Counted from the first letter of the stretch, positions 25,952-59,467 are shown. The stretch is 60,000 nt of DNA from Membranipora membranacea (GCA_914767715.1 OU612075.1:17114001-17174000); one strand, 5' to 3'. Numbers and translations: made by a program. The notes: generated from the letters alone by a model not told the origin.

Positions 25952-27711
25952 CATTCACCAACTTAGCCTGCTATGGAATGATTTCTGCTGAGATTGCCCA
26001 TTTTTAAGTTACACATGAATTTGTCATAAAACCATTTGAAAACTAAGTCAACAAGTTGAGAGGTACTTTAGAGGAAGATGACAATGATTGACATTGGCTT
26101 TGAGGTTGAGGTTGAGGTTTCCCAAAAAAGTTTCATGACACTGACAGATATTCTTCCTTTCATCTGCTGTTCCATTCTCAGATCTTTTATGGCCTGTTGT
26201 TGATACTTGTTTGATACTTTGTAGATCCAGAAAATGGTGAAAATCTGGTTAATTTATAACTGACATGGACTGATTTCCGATAGTCGAGCCTGAAGCATTG
26301 CTAGAACCTTCACCAGAAGAAGCAATTACTCTCTAAGTATCAAGTATAAGTATCATTGGGTTGCCTTTTTAAGATAACTGCGTCACTTCAAGGCTGTGAA
26401 TGTCATTTCTATGATTCAAATCATTCATTGACTCAGTCTCAGACCCGCATGGTTAATTATTATTTGTGGCTGTTGTAAATGAATGACTCACTGAGTTTCT
26501 CTCAAAAGTAGAATTTCCATTTTCCTATATTTTCCTGTTGATGGGACAATCTCATAGCTTTAAACTGCTGATATAATTCTTATGCATTTTTTGGGCTAGA
26601 AATTTGCCTTAACAGCAGATGCCATTAACCATGTATGTCCTTTTTACCAGCTATTCAAAATTCTAGCTGGGTTTAATTGGCATATGCAGTAACCTAAAAT
26701 GGCAGTTTGGAAGTTTCTTATTTTTGTGCTGAGTGCTGACATAGGACGTGTCTATTCTGATCTAAGCTCAGAGCTCAGACATATCTCATAGTTTTGACAA
26801 TGATTGTTATCATGTCCATTATGGTTTCCTTTTTCTCGATGTTGGCAAAATCCTCCTGTCTCCTACTGCAGGGAGGATGGCAGGGGTATGTATACCCTAT
26901 CCTTCTTGCCATATATAACAATGAAACATCGAAGATGTTTTTACCGGAAATTTTTGTTATTCTAGGTTTAGTGAATCGATTCCCTGTTACGCGTTTGTAA
27001 AAAATATGAAGTCATGGGTAGTGGTATTACACACGTTTAAAATCTATTTTTTTTTGTTTGGCAGGAACAGAGGAACTTGTAGAAAGTTGAGAATACTTGT
27101 TAAGAGGAAACCCACTTCAGTGAAGATGCGCAATGTTGGGACCATTACTTCTGCAATTGTGAGGGATTGTCTTCTTAACAAAAATGAGGAGGCAACTCTT
27201 GTATATTAGAGAGATTTCTTTAATTTATATCTGGTCTGATGTTGTTTTTATGACATTTCATAGCCTGCAACATTATGTGAGACATAGCATGGCCTTATTA
27301 TTATGGATTATTGTAATTGAAGTTTTAAAGAAATAATTTAACCCTATATTGTATTAAAATGATGATAGCAAATAAATATATATGACAAATAATTTATAAC
27401 TGTTCTTCGTGCCAAAAAGAAATTCAATCTTATGCAAGATAGTCGCTAATTTCTGTCCATGTGCTGAAACATCAAACATGGCAGTGTGGAAATGAGGCTC
27501 TCTTGCGTACTGAAATTAATTCAATAAATCATACATGTTTTGCCAAATTTGAGCAGGCATAAAATCAGGTGAAAACATCCCGCTCTTTTGATGAAAATGA
27601 CCTGTCCTTTGTCAGTCTCGAGCTCCCAACCAAAAAAGCCCTTAGTTCCTTTGTTGGAGTAGAAAATCTCAGTTATCAGATGGACTATCATGCTTGTCAT
27701 ATTCAAGACTG
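25952..27711. other. Intergenic, nothing recognised
   Basis: No family-like coding stretch. Short frames at 26794-27209 have neither domain signals nor good splice context. Confidence 0.45.
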
Positions 27712-27776
27712 TCTGAATAGCCTGGTGGTTAGCAGCTTGGACTGGTGTTTTCAGCAACAGAAGTTCGAGTCTCGTT
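27712..27776 (+). repeat. tRNA-like sequence (SINE-head-like)
   Basis: The plus strand reads CTGAATAGCCTGGTGGTTAG followed by CAGCTTGG (A-box-like) and, about 30 bases on, AAGTTCGAGTC (B-box-like). The A-box segment TGGTGGTTAG is shared with the tandem array units that start 400 bases downstream on the other strand. Too degenerate for a functional tRNA. Confidence 0.55.
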
Positions 27777-27849
27777 GTTTTCAGTAAATTTGTTTTAAGT
27801 CTAATTGACAAGATAGGGATTTAGCTATGACTAAGGACAAAACTGAATA

Positions 27850-28100
27850 GGTGGACACACCGGCCATATGGGCGGATGGTAGTCGTGGATGGACAACAAG
27901 CAGGAGAGCAGTGGATCGAGACACAACAGCAGCCCGAATCCGAAAGAATCGGCGGAGCAGGCAGAGAAGACCCGACCTGCAGTGGAAGCAGGTGAAGAAG
28001 GAACAGGGAGGCAGGAGAAGCAGCCAGCAGAGGAGCAGAGGCAGTTGGCGACCAAGTGCGGGCCCCATCCGGGACTTCAAAAACAAAAACAAAACAAAAC
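27850..28100. other. GC-rich purine-rich patch ending in an A/C tail
   Basis: About 225 bases (27855-28078) with much higher G+C than the neighbourhood and strong purine bias on the plus strand, open in several frames on both strands, then an A-rich tail (AAAACAAAAACAAAAC). The A tail, abrupt composition change and a tRNA-like sequence 75 bases upstream suggest a retroposed insertion. No frame has a recognisable domain, so I do not call a gene. Confidence 0.45.
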
Positions 28101-28184
28101 CAGAATTTTGCAAATTTTAGTATAAGTACAACTATTACTCTTCAACAAAATATTCTGTATTACAGAGCCTAATACTGCTATAAT

Positions 28185-29412
28185 GTCGCAGCTAGGGATT
28201 GAACCCAGGTAAGCATTTTTGCCAACCAAGTGTCCAACACTCTAACCACCACACCAAGCCAGATGTTGTGATAACCATTATTCGAAACTTGGGCAGGTTT
28301 TTAACTGTTGGCGATTTGAAAGAGAAAATGAATGTATCATGTTAGGCTTGAACTCAGGACCCAAGGACTGGTACAGTGTCCAACACTCTAACCACCACAC
28401 CATATCAGATGTTGTGATAACCATCATTCGAAACTTGGGCAGGTTTTTAACTGTTAGCGATTTGAGAGAGAAAATGAATGTATCATGTTAGGCTTGAACT
28501 CAGGACCCAAGGACTGGTACAGTGTCCAACACTCTAACCACCACACCATACCAGATGTTATGATAATCATCATTCAAAACTTGGGCAGGTTTTTAGCTGT
28601 TAGTGATTTGAGAGAGAAAATGAATCTATCATGTTGGGCTTGAACTCAGGACCCAATGACTGGTACAGTGTCCAACACTCTAACATCCACACCATATCAG
28701 ATGTTGTGATAACCATCATTCGAAACTTGGGCAGGTTTTTAACTGTTAGCGATTTGAGAGAGAAAATGAATGTATCATGTTAGGCTTGAACTCAGGACCC
28801 AAGGACTGGTACAGTGTCCAACACTCTAACCACCACACCATACCAGATGTTGTGATAACCATCATTCAAAACTTGGGCAGGTTTTTAGCTGTTAGTGATT
28901 TGAGAGAGAAAATGAATGTATCATGTTGGGCTTGAACCCAGGTCCCAAGGACTGGTACAGTGTCCAACACTCTAACATCCACACCATATCAGATGTTGTG
29001 ATAACCATCATTCGAAACTTGGGCAGGTTTTTAACTATTAGCGATTTGAGAGAGAAAATGAACGTATCATGTTGGGCTTGAGCCCAGGACCCAAGGACTG
29101 GTACAGTGTCCAACACTCTAACCACCACACCACTGTGGATGTTGTATTCAGGATTGATATAAACTCAGCCTGATATGTTACAGCTAGGCGTATAAGTGAG
29201 AAACTCAACATGAAGGTGATTTGAACACAGGACCCTCACATCTCAAGTCCGGTACCATGATCCATACACTACCGTGACAATGTTGTCTGGTTTAATTCGA
29301 ATGTCGGTCTGATATTCTACTGTTAGGAGTGGAAACAGGAAAACCAATACACTAGGTAGGATATGAACCACCACCCTGTCTACTCAAGAGACCAACGCTC
29401 CATCTTCTCCAC
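28185..29412 (-). repeat. Tandem array of tRNA-like units, 146-bp period
   Basis: The marker TGTCCAACAC recurs at 28231, 28377, 28523, 28669, 28815, 28961 and 29107, six successive steps of exactly 146 bases. Two more diverged tRNA-like segments follow at about 29225-29280 and 29360-29410. On the minus strand each unit has an A-box-like GTGGTTAGAGTGTTGG and a B-box-like GAGTTCAAGCC. Units fall into two alternating types. No protein-coding frame spans the array. Confidence 0.9.
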
Positions 29413-31709
29413 CATCAGAGTAGTAATGAATACCATTTCTCGAAGCGTGATCCGATAGTTTTCATCAACAAAGGTCAAACTAAATAGCCCATAGCAATTT
29501 TTGGTATTGAGTTAAAGTTTAAGACTGCCTAAAACTATCTAAACACAACATTCCAAAATTGTTGTTAACTTTTGTTTATTTTGAAGAATTCACGCTAAGC
29601 AATCTATATTCATAACAGCACAGTTCAGTGACATAGTTTGCTCTCTTGGGTTGTTGTGCAGGTGTATTAGCAGTATATGAAGTCACAGGTTTATGTTGAA
29701 AATCAACAAAGAGATCATTGATTGAAACCAGACATCAGAAAAAACTCTATAAAGTAAAAATATGAGTGGTTAGAAGTAAATTAACATAAATCCAGTAATA
29801 ATATGCAATGCAATTCATGCACATATATATCTAAAGCACTCAGCTTGCACATAGCCATAGCCATATTACATTCAATGTCCAAAAGAAAAAAAAAACATTA
29901 CACTCTACCACATGGAAACCTTAAAGATGTCATGATTAAAATTTTGCGCATGGAAATACTTAGAGTCGTCTAACCACTTGTGTTGAGGACACAACTCTAC
30001 CAAGCATATATATTTCAGTAACTCCACTTCATATAGCGGATAGATAGAAAAGTTTTGAACAGCATCAGTGTATAATTAGCCTAAGTTGAATCTGAAAAAA
30101 ACCAGCTTCATTAGAAGGTGAATGTTTATTATCATTTGCAGGTGTCATACTCCTTACCACCAAGTATCCAAGGAATTCTCTCTTGTAGTGGGCACAGACC
30201 TGGAAAACAAATAAGGCTGGATGGATTTACTACAGGCCCTGACAAGGGATGTGGGAAATTAGTGTTTCTGCTGGCACCGCTGAAAAAAACAGATCGCAAG
30301 ATTTACCACATCACCATTTATCACATACTATGATAAAACGGGATCTCTCTAATTTAATGTCCAATTTGTCATATTCCAAATTTTTTAAGCAAAAAGGTTG
30401 GCTGAAAACAGTGAAATTGAAGCACTGCAACTGCAACATCTGCAACACTCAGAATTTTAAAACTGGTTCATGATGGTTCATCGATGTAAGACCTTATTAG
30501 TTCAAATTTTCAGGCACTTCACTTCTTGTGGGATTGTGGGGGTAGAAGGAGCAGATAATTATCAACAGAAATATCTTCAAAACCTGAATATTAGAACCCT
30601 AGCTAAAAATAAACTCATTGTAATATTTTCAGTCGGATTTCTGCCATGAGCTGTCAGCTTGAAAGAAAAACCCTTGTGCTTCTTAACAAGACTTCAATGG
30701 GTCAGCAGGACACAGAATCAAATACTTGGTTTGTCCAGACTGGCAAACTGAAAACTAGATCTAATGACTACTACAAAAACAGTCACTAAAAAGAAGGACA
30801 CCACAAATAAGTCAATGAATGTGTTGGCTCCGATGGGTCTTAAGTTAGTGAGAGAGCTAATGCCATAGTTATCTACTGAGGTGGCCTCGGACTGTTTATT
30901 GATCAACCAACTTCACATTACTTGCATGATATCAAAGATGTCAAAAAGGTGACGGCCGCTTCGAGGAACAAAAAATATTTGTGAAATTAAAAATGCTCAC
31001 CTTTAGGTGGTGAGCTACAGTCTGCACAGTCTGTCTTGTGCCGTGGGACTCAGCTGTACATCGTAAGCTTTTCCATACTGTTAACGTTTTACTAGCCAGC
31101 TGTTCTTCATCTCCAGGATCAAAGAGCAGATATACTGAAGTGGTGAAGATAAGAAACCTTGTGAGCTTCAGTTAGCTGTCAAAATGAGCAGTAGATGACT
31201 TAACTACAACAAATAGCAATAACTTCAATAATTATTTGTATTTTAATTTAAATGTAATTGAATTTAATGTACTGCAATTTTGTACTATATTCTAGAAGGG
31301 CCTAGATATTTGAATCTATCTTCATTCCTAAGCCTAGCCAATAGATCACACATAACTCATCATTCTTTTTTAAGTGTGGACAAACATAATGTTTTCAATT
31401 CCACCGGCATCGCTCCATATCTATTCAAGTAAACAAGTTATCTGTAACCCAACCCATTAGAAAAGACAGTATAACAAACCTGGTCAAGTCGTCCACAATG
31501 TAGGAACACATGAACGTATCTCTCAGCAGTGAACTCATTGCTCTCAGCTTCGAGTACAATCGAAAGTATCATTTAGTAACTAGTACTCATGTACAGGATG
31601 GGCATTTGGTTGCTCTATATGGAAGCTATTTAGTATAACAAAGCTATTTGCAAGTAATGAGTGTGATGACTGATAGCTAAGCTCTGGGTCTTGTTAAACA
31701 ATTAGCTTT

Positions 31710-31775
31710 TGGATGCATTCAGGGATGCATTCAGGGATGCATTCAGGGATGCATTCAGGGATGCATTCAGGGATG
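31710..31775. repeat. 12-bp tandem repeat, 5.5 copies
   Basis: Unit GGGATGCATTCA repeated five times with only the first base of the first copy differing, plus a partial sixth copy. The near-identity implies a recent expansion and likely length polymorphism. Confidence 0.92.
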
Positions 31776-32247
31776 ACTATCTTAGTAAGGCCAATTTTAA
31801 AGAATACATGCAGAATACAGCAGATTAGTGCTCACTGTTTGAGCTGGATTGTTTCAAATTTTGATTATCTTTTGGCTTAATATAACAATAACGGTAAATC
31901 TGGGCAATCAAATTAGAGCTTGATCAAGTGTCATTCTCCATTTTAAGAAAATTAGCATGTGGATAAATGCATATTTAAACAAAATTAAATTTTCTTAATC
32001 AGTTTGCAGGCTATGAAAAATATAAATTTCTTCCTTTTTATGATATCAGGTGGAACATATGCAGAAGATGGTGGTTGTCAATCAAAGCATAAGGAATACA
32101 ATCTACATTAATTATCTCAGATGACTGATGTGATGTCCTGCATTCTCCATTGAAAAAAGAGAATGATAATTAGGAGTTTTCCTCTCTGTACTTATTTGTG
32201 GGCAACTCCCATCACATAAATAGCCTATTTCTTCGTAATATCAGACC

Positions 32248-32279
32248 AGGGAGTTTGGGACCCGTATCCCAAACTCCCT
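32248..32279. repeat. 13-bp-arm hairpin
   Basis: Arms 32248-32260 (AGGGAGTTTGGGA) and 32267-32279 are exact reverse complements with a 6-base loop. Confidence 0.85.
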
Positions 32280-33389
32280 ATTCAGACTGGACCGCATTGC
32301 AAAACAATATAGTGACCTGATAGACTGATCACAGGGATTCTGTCTTTGGAATGGTTCATAAGTTGTTTAAGAGTATGGTGACTTGTAATAATGTGTAAAA
32401 AATCTAACTTATCATCAGTCTGATAACAATAATATCTTAGTATAAGCAGGGTATACGAGACAACAATGTCAGTAATATTGTATTAACTATCTTTATACAG
32501 ATAAATGAAGGTTTATGCCAAACTGCCAACTGACAAGATGAAGGGATTATTTAGCATTAAAATTTAAGTGTGATGAATTTATGACATTTCAAAACAACTG
32601 ATAATAAATGTTCAGTTTGTTTATAACATTTTATTAACTTTGTCATAAGGAATGGAAGACTGTAAAAACCAGTCAATAATGCCATCAGTATGGCATTTTA
32701 ACTTGCAAGGAATTCAAGACATGAGAAAATCATCCAAATTAAAACGGGACTTTCGGAGTAATAAACGTACATAACAATGTCAAAAAATAACAAGATCACT
32801 TTCATTTTACCATGATGCACATCATATTACTGAATCAAAAATCATAAACTTTTTTAGTTATAAGATTTCGATGAAGACTACTCTGTCCCAGCAAAATTGA
32901 GGGACGCACTTCAATATTTTATTTACAATTTATTTAAATTAAATTCCAAAATAATAAAGTATTTAAGCTGGTTTGTGAACAGGTAACCATCATTACTTTA
33001 GTGTTAAGCTATGGCCTTATTTAGGGCGGTCGCTGCAGATCACAGCCAAGGAGGATCCTCTATAAACAATTCTAATCTGCATTGTACCGATAGTTGCGTA
33101 AATAAACTATTTACTAGAATTAATTAACAGTTCAGAGGGGAGGGACGAGACCTCTCCGCTCCTGTTGATCGTAACTAAGCCCTAGACCTACAGACACTGC
33201 CATAATGCATGCTTACATTATCTGCACCATCATGTCATCCGTTGATGGCAGTATGCTGGCTAGCTGCTAAGAGAAGACGATTTCACTGACCTGGTCAGTC
33301 ATATGATACATGAATGGCTAAGAGTATAAGTTATGTGCCACATGATTGGCTGACTATGTCAAATGATGCAATATGATTGGCTGATAGTG

Positions 33390-36300
33390 TCAGTTGGATT
33401 TCTTACTGTCGCCAGCAGCGCCAGGGGCGGATGTAGAATCAGCGCCGATACCCTCGTCTTCCTCCAGCTCATAATCGGTGGGCTGCTCTCCTGGTCTGAG
33501 CAACTTTCCCACATATTCATATTTCTCTGCAAAATAAAATAAAAAGAAAGTCATACGAGTTGCTGTTTCTGATGACTTTGCACTTCCACATGTAGTCCTG
33601 TACAATACACTACAGTCACATATAAACACCTATTCATCTCAGAACAGCTAAAATATTAAATACCATAATTCCAATATACCAGATCAATCATTGAACAATT
33701 TTGAACCTATTTCTGAGTTTTTGAGTCAGGAAATAGTACGAAGCTGCTTTTGGCATACACAATAGGTTCACAGAATAACTACATTGAATCTGGTCAATAA
33801 ACCATGAAAATTCAATCATATAGGTGATTCTGCCATTGTTCAGGACTGAATTCCGCAGACATTTAGAGAGCAGTACTAAAACTTCAAGTACAGTTCAACT
33901 TCAACGTATGCTATAATTTCCTGGAACAAGACAAAATATACCCTGCAATTAAGATTGAAAGTATATTCTGGTAATAATATGTCATGAAAGATTCCTACAC
34001 AGCACTCATTATAATACAGCTTGTAACTGTTTCTGCCTAATTGGGCCTAGTGACAATTAAAGGAGCACTTAGAGTCACCGATGCGTTTGCCAGGACAAAT
34101 ATAAATCTGAGCTTATCTAGGATTACTCCCTCCCCCATTATCACTTCAAACGGGAAGAAAATACTGGTTGGTTAGACATCTGAAGCTGTTTATCAAATAA
34201 CTCCAACACTAGATAAGCGTAATGCCGGTTTAAGTCTCTTAATCATCCTGCTGTAACTGTCTCAGAGGCAGGGGTGTCAATATGGGGCAAGATAAGCAGT
34301 ACACCCGGTGCATAAATATATCAGCATAATTTCACAGAGTAAGGATTACCTTACTCTGTGATAATTTATTGTGATTAAGGTTTGTATGAGGAAATCAAAT
34401 CTTACTAAAACTAACCACACAACATAAAATTAATCATCAAACAGGCATTTTGACCAGGGTTAATTATGGATATTGCCAATAATTGTAGGATACGATCACC
34501 TAACAATAGACCTTCTTCTACAACAAGTAGAATGGAAGAGAGAGTCTTGGCTTGCTTTAGTCAAAGTTTCTGAGATCGAAGCAATTTTAGCCTCAAAACA
34601 ATGATTGGTTGCGTGAAGGGTTACTGAGATTTGATGATTGGCTGCTTGACCTTGTAAGTGAGGATCATTCAAAGTATATTTTTGGTATTACAGTGAGTTG
34701 TCAAGAGGCCATTAAGGCTTCACTAAGATAGAGATAGTGGTTTTATAAACTGCCTGAATCTATTTGAGGAACTGGTAATTCCTGCCACTGATGTCACTAA
34801 CACTTAGTCCCTATGGTAATATTTGAGCTTGTGACACCGGAAGAGGTGCTAATCATATATTAAAGCATCCATGAAATGAACCTTATAATAATCCAAGGAA
34901 CTGCTCCAGTTTAAAAGCTTTAAAATGAGCCCAAGAACAGCTCAATTGGTCAACTAGGACTAAAGTTACGCCTTATCAAAGTTAGGCCTCGCTGACGCTT
35001 GCTCGCGAGCCTTGCGCAGGGGGATATGATGTCATAGACATACATTTTGTGTATATGTCTACCATTAGAAACTTTGGACTCGTGTAATTTTATCAAAATT
35101 GGATGAAATGAGATTAAATTCAACGTAGCTCATGAAATCATAGCGATTAATCCAAAGCGAAAATTGAAGGAGATAAACGCATATTTTTGTCGGGGAAAAA
35201 AGTTGGTTTCACTTTAATAGTTCCATATACAAAAAATGTCGAATATCGGTCGAAAACCCTGATGCGACCTCACACCCAGGCTTTCCGATTTCACGAGCAA
35301 TTATTGAAAGGGCCGACTCCAATGCCTCATAACACAGCTTGTAGTGGTCCGAGAGGGTCAATTTTGGGCTTCCATGGATGCTTTAAAACCCTAACATGTC
35401 GATTTGTATGAACTGTCAAGTTTTTCGGGACAAATGACACTAAACGTGAGCTGACATTTATCGATGGAATGCTATCGTTCTGGTATCGTAACCAAAACAC
35501 TACAAGCCTTTGTTGCGATGTTCCAGACTGTTACCAATTTGCCAATGATCAGAGATACCATATTGCTGATGTCACCACTTACCGCTGAGCTGTTGTTCCC
35601 ACTCTCGGACTCTCTCCATTTGCTCGTTATCAAGGTCACTGAGATCGTCGTATTCTTCCCTTATAACATCTTCACTAACTGAGAACATGGCGAGACCACG
35701 AGAGGCATCTCTGCCTGCGAATACACTGTATGGGCCGTCTGCAAAACAGTGTAATACTATAAGCTCATCTACTATAGAAGTAAGTTGCGTCTATTAAATG
35801 CTTGACAGCACTTAATGCTTGGGCCAAAGTAGGCCTAGCACTAAAAAAATGCTAGCTGGTCAGCACTTGCCCATAGAGGTATGAAATTTGCTCCACCCAG
35901 TCAAAAATTGACTTGACTCAAGTTGGCTGACAAAAATAATGCTGGGAGCAAGGTAGGTGGTCTAAAACACAATTAGTGCCGGCTACCAGCACAGGATCTT
36001 TCTAATTGAGTATTAACGATAATTTTACAGGGTACAATCAGCATTTGGTTAATACGATTGTCAAGACATGCTTGGCTATTTCAAGCTATCAGGTTCCCAA
36101 TAGATTTGCCTCTGAGGAGTTAAATAGATAGATATTTCTAATTCCTTGGTGAATTTAGCTCAATATTCCATTGCAGTCTAAATTTGACTGCAGCTGAGAG
36201 AAGCAGGGACAATGATGAAGCATGACAATTTTATATGTGGAAGAGAAAAACAGTTTGAAATGAGCAACATTGATAAGATATTTCTAATGATGGAAAGTTT

Positions 36301-36684
36301 CATGGCTCATCAGTTCATAATGTGAGGGTAAAAACATGTAGAATAAAAATGAGTGATGAGATTAAATAAAAACTTACTCCAGTTGACTCAACTCAGAAAC
36401 TTACTTGGGCCATAAAAGTTTTTGCCTCTAGTGACATCAAAGACTTTTCCATTTACTGCCATAAGCACTCTGCCTTCAGGTCCTGTGCCATCAAATTCTC
36501 TAAGCTGTTCCAAAGTGAAGTCTTGACTTTTCATCTTTGCAAGAGGTGGCTCTGGTACAGGGCCAGAGGGTTCTTTCCTTCCTCTAACTATCTTATATAC
36601 TAAAAATAGTATGAGTCCAACAAGTCCAATATTCACTGGGTTAGCCATGAGTTCTGATACCACCTTGTTAGCTTGGTCCATCAT
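33390..36684 (-). CDS. PGRMC: PGRMC-type cytochrome b5 domain membrane protein
   Basis: Exons: 36405-36684, 35583-35738 and 33390-33526, joining in frame to 190 residues (vertebrate PGRMC1 is about 195). An in-frame TGA stands directly before the start ATG, fixing the N-terminus; a second Met follows at once. Residues about 18-37 form a single membrane segment (NIGLVGLILFLVYKIV) followed by RGRK. The cytochrome b5-like fold runs from about residue 52 (FTLEQLREFDGTGPEG) through NFYGP and GPYSVFAGRDASRGLAMF to EKYEYVGKLL. Both Tyr of NFYGP and GPYSVF are kept; the latter corresponds to the haem-ligand Tyr of PGRMC1. The Cys after the ASRGLAxF motif of human PGRMC1 is Ser here. The tail is acidic. 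The family binds haem and interacts with cytochrome P450s at the endoplasmic reticulum. Confidence 0.94.
34332..34361. repeat. Hairpin with stem TCACAGAGTAAGG
   Basis: Arms 34332-34344 and 34349-34361 are exact reverse complements with a 4-base loop, in the second PGRMC intron. The same stem sequence forms a perfect palindrome at 50665-50696. Confidence 0.85.
34980..35480. other. Unidentified stretch in PGRMC intron 2
   Basis: Sequence with more G+C and CpG than the flanking intron (for example around CTCGCGAGCC near 35003). It may be an old interspersed repeat. I found no terminal repeats and no domain in its short frames. Confidence 0.3.
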
Positions 36685-38497
36685 TCATTCAGCTAGAAAA
36701 TCTTGTGAGAGTTACTTGTTCAAAAATCCAAGACTTATCAAACTAGAAAAATTCTTTATAAGAAGGAGGTAGGAATCAAACAAAACGGATACTGCTTTGC
36801 AACCATTTCAGGCCCATAGTCCAATCAAAAGCCACAGCTGTGTTTATACACAAAGGCATGTGAATTGCACATGTATCAATAATATCCATGTGCAAGTGCC
36901 ACATCAGCAGTGAACCTTGTACTATATGAACACTATCTAATCGTGATGAAATACAGATTTTATCCAATCATTTAGCAGATTCCAGTTGATACCAGAATGT
37001 TAGGATTTCAGATATGCCCCATAATTTGATCAGTCTGCATAGGGCAATCATTATGATGACATCTTGAACTGAATTGCCCCAGTTGGCTTCTTCAACACGA
37101 AACACCTCGAAATACTGCATTTTTTGTTGAATATTTGTTTGTATCATTTTTCTTTTTTGCCATTTATGTCACATCATGAAAAACATTTGAAATAATGAAT
37201 TGTTGCTGACAATAAAAGTATATATATATATATATATTCACATCATACATCATCATATATGAGTATTTGGTATAGCCAAAATTATCACTACAGTAAAGCA
37301 AGAGAGCATCCAGTTGATGACTTTTTTATTTTGTCAAATACTTTGTTGATCTGTACAGTTATTTACAAAGTTAAGAAAATTTATCGACATAATTTTTTGA
37401 TTTTTTCCTTCACTGTGAAGGAGAAGCAGTGGTGTAAAAAAGTTGAGAAAAAAAAGGAGAAAAAATGTACATTCTTCAAACATATCAAAAATACTTCATC
37501 ATTAAAAACTTTAAGTAAACATGTCAACAGGAAGATTACGGCATAAGGATAATAATAATAATAACAGTAAAACATTATAGATAGTGAGTGTAGTTGGCAA
37601 CATGGACATTTCCATAGTGAAGTAGTGGTCCAATAAAAAGAGTAATTAATTAATGTTGTGCTTCACATGACGGAGCACAGAGACGGACCACACACTAAAT
37701 TTTCAAATAACTACTATGAAATTATGGTTAAGTCATAAGTGTTGGATGAAAATTTAAAAAAAGTTTATAATTGAGTCGGTGTGATGCAGCCAATGATATA
37801 GGTGGTGAAGGATTGGTAGGTTGAATGGAAGCATGTAAAACAACCTGAAAAAGAGAGAGAGACAGAGAGAACAAAAAAAGAACACCAGTTCGTAATAATC
37901 GCAAAACAGTTATAAATATTATTTAGTTCTTTGCTACGTACTCACAGCGGTCTGCTGACTATCCGGTTAAATAGTGCATGAAAAGTTAAATGTGAAAATA
38001 AACTTAGAATTGTTTAGTCAGTGAATATTTATGTAAAATGTGTTCACTCTATAAAATTATGCTGATTCTAAATACTACGTCCCTGTTCATAATAATAAAA
38101 AATCACTTATTAATTATTAATGGTATCTCAGTAAAACAAATCTACAATACCATTATATATGACAGTAAGCAGCCTTACTGAAGACTGACCACAGCGTATT
38201 GGTGTATGTTTACTTTTTGGCAGCAAATCAAAATTAAATAGTTACATGCTGTCTCAAAGGTGGACAATGGAAAAGGTGTTCCATAAAATGTGAATGATGA
38301 AACATGATCTCATACACAAAACAAGCTTATGCAACAATCATGAAATTTCTTCATGGTTGCATCAGAGCCTGTTTCTAGTTCTAGGTCTAGGTCTAGTCCT
38401 AGATTGTGATCCGATCAAGGCTTCAAAAATAAAATTAAATGTTTTAAATAATAAGGCAGCATTTGGCGTTTATATAATGCTATCTCTCTAAGGCTGA
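36685..38497. other. Spacer between PGRMC start and WWC 3' end
   Basis: Holds the presumed PGRMC promoter and the WWC 3'UTR. A (TA)n tract lies at about 37218-37238. Nothing else recognised. Confidence 0.5.
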
Positions 38498-58817
<20,320 letters not shown>

Positions 58818-59079
58818 CTATGAATGACTCCAAAGTTTGTCCACCATCTTGGCAATCTTTTACAATGAATAATGATGAGGCCTTAATCAGGTGAATACAA
58901 CCACAAAGCTTCCGGTCACACAAAAAACAGAATTATCACTTTAGAATTGTTCAAAAGACATTAATGATGGCAATGAATACTTACATGAAAGAAAATATTC
59001 CTCATTATGGTTTGAGGTCTAAGTAAATTAAAGATGGCCTCCTAGTTCAATATTGTCACCTTGGGAGGCCTCTTCTTAC

Positions 59080-59137
59080 CTGATAAGCTGCATTCCTGAG
59101 TGACGTCAAAGAATGGAATGTAATCTCACTTTGTGAA
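59080..59137 (-). other. Possible upstream WWC exon (5'UTR or N-terminal extension)
   Basis: A 58-base segment flanked by an acceptor-like TTTTCAG and a donor CAG|GTAAGAAG. Joined to the acceptor before 58784, it stays open into the ATG I chose ([12 protein letters not shown]), so it could be coding. Family comparison favours the chosen ATG, which lies just before WW1. It contains the CRE/ATF palindrome TGACGTCA at 59101-59108. RNA data would decide. Confidence 0.4.
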
Positions 59138-59416
59138 CTGAAAACAAAACAGAGTTATCTTCTCTATGTAAATATTGAGCCAATAAACATTGACTGATTC
59201 AGTCAGTGCTGCCCTAATTTGCTTGGGTCAAGGTGAAAAAGAGGAGTGGTGTGTAGAAAAGTTTTGTTTCAAAACTTACAGTGAGTCTCACATGGTCAGT
59301 AATTTGGTAGTGTAAAGGAGTCACCACTGATGTGCTCATGTCCATGAATGGTGACTCACATGCTCTATTTCATGCTGTGTGTATGTCAATGTGTCTGCAG
59401 GGCATTGTTAAACCCT

Positions 59417-59467
59417 GTTACTCCTTAGTTTAATTATTATATTACATTAATTAAATCAAGGAGTAAC
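59417..59467. repeat. 20-bp-arm inverted repeat
   Basis: Arms 59417-59436 (GTTACTCCTTAGTTTAATTA) and 59448-59467 are reverse complements with two mismatches and an 11-base loop. Confidence 0.8.

Larger units (their letters stand above)
29413..33389. other. Intergenic, small repeats only
   Basis: No gene recognised. It holds a 12-bp tandem repeat at 31710-31775 and a 13-bp-arm hairpin at 32248-32279. Confidence 0.5.

Noticed and set aside
27851-28125. Short protein-coding gene in the GC-rich island
   Set aside because: Frames are open on both strands because of composition; no start context, splice pattern or domain supports a gene.
28185-29412. CRISPR-like regular repeat array
   Set aside because: The period is 146 bases with tRNA-like content and no unique spacers; the genome is eukaryotic.
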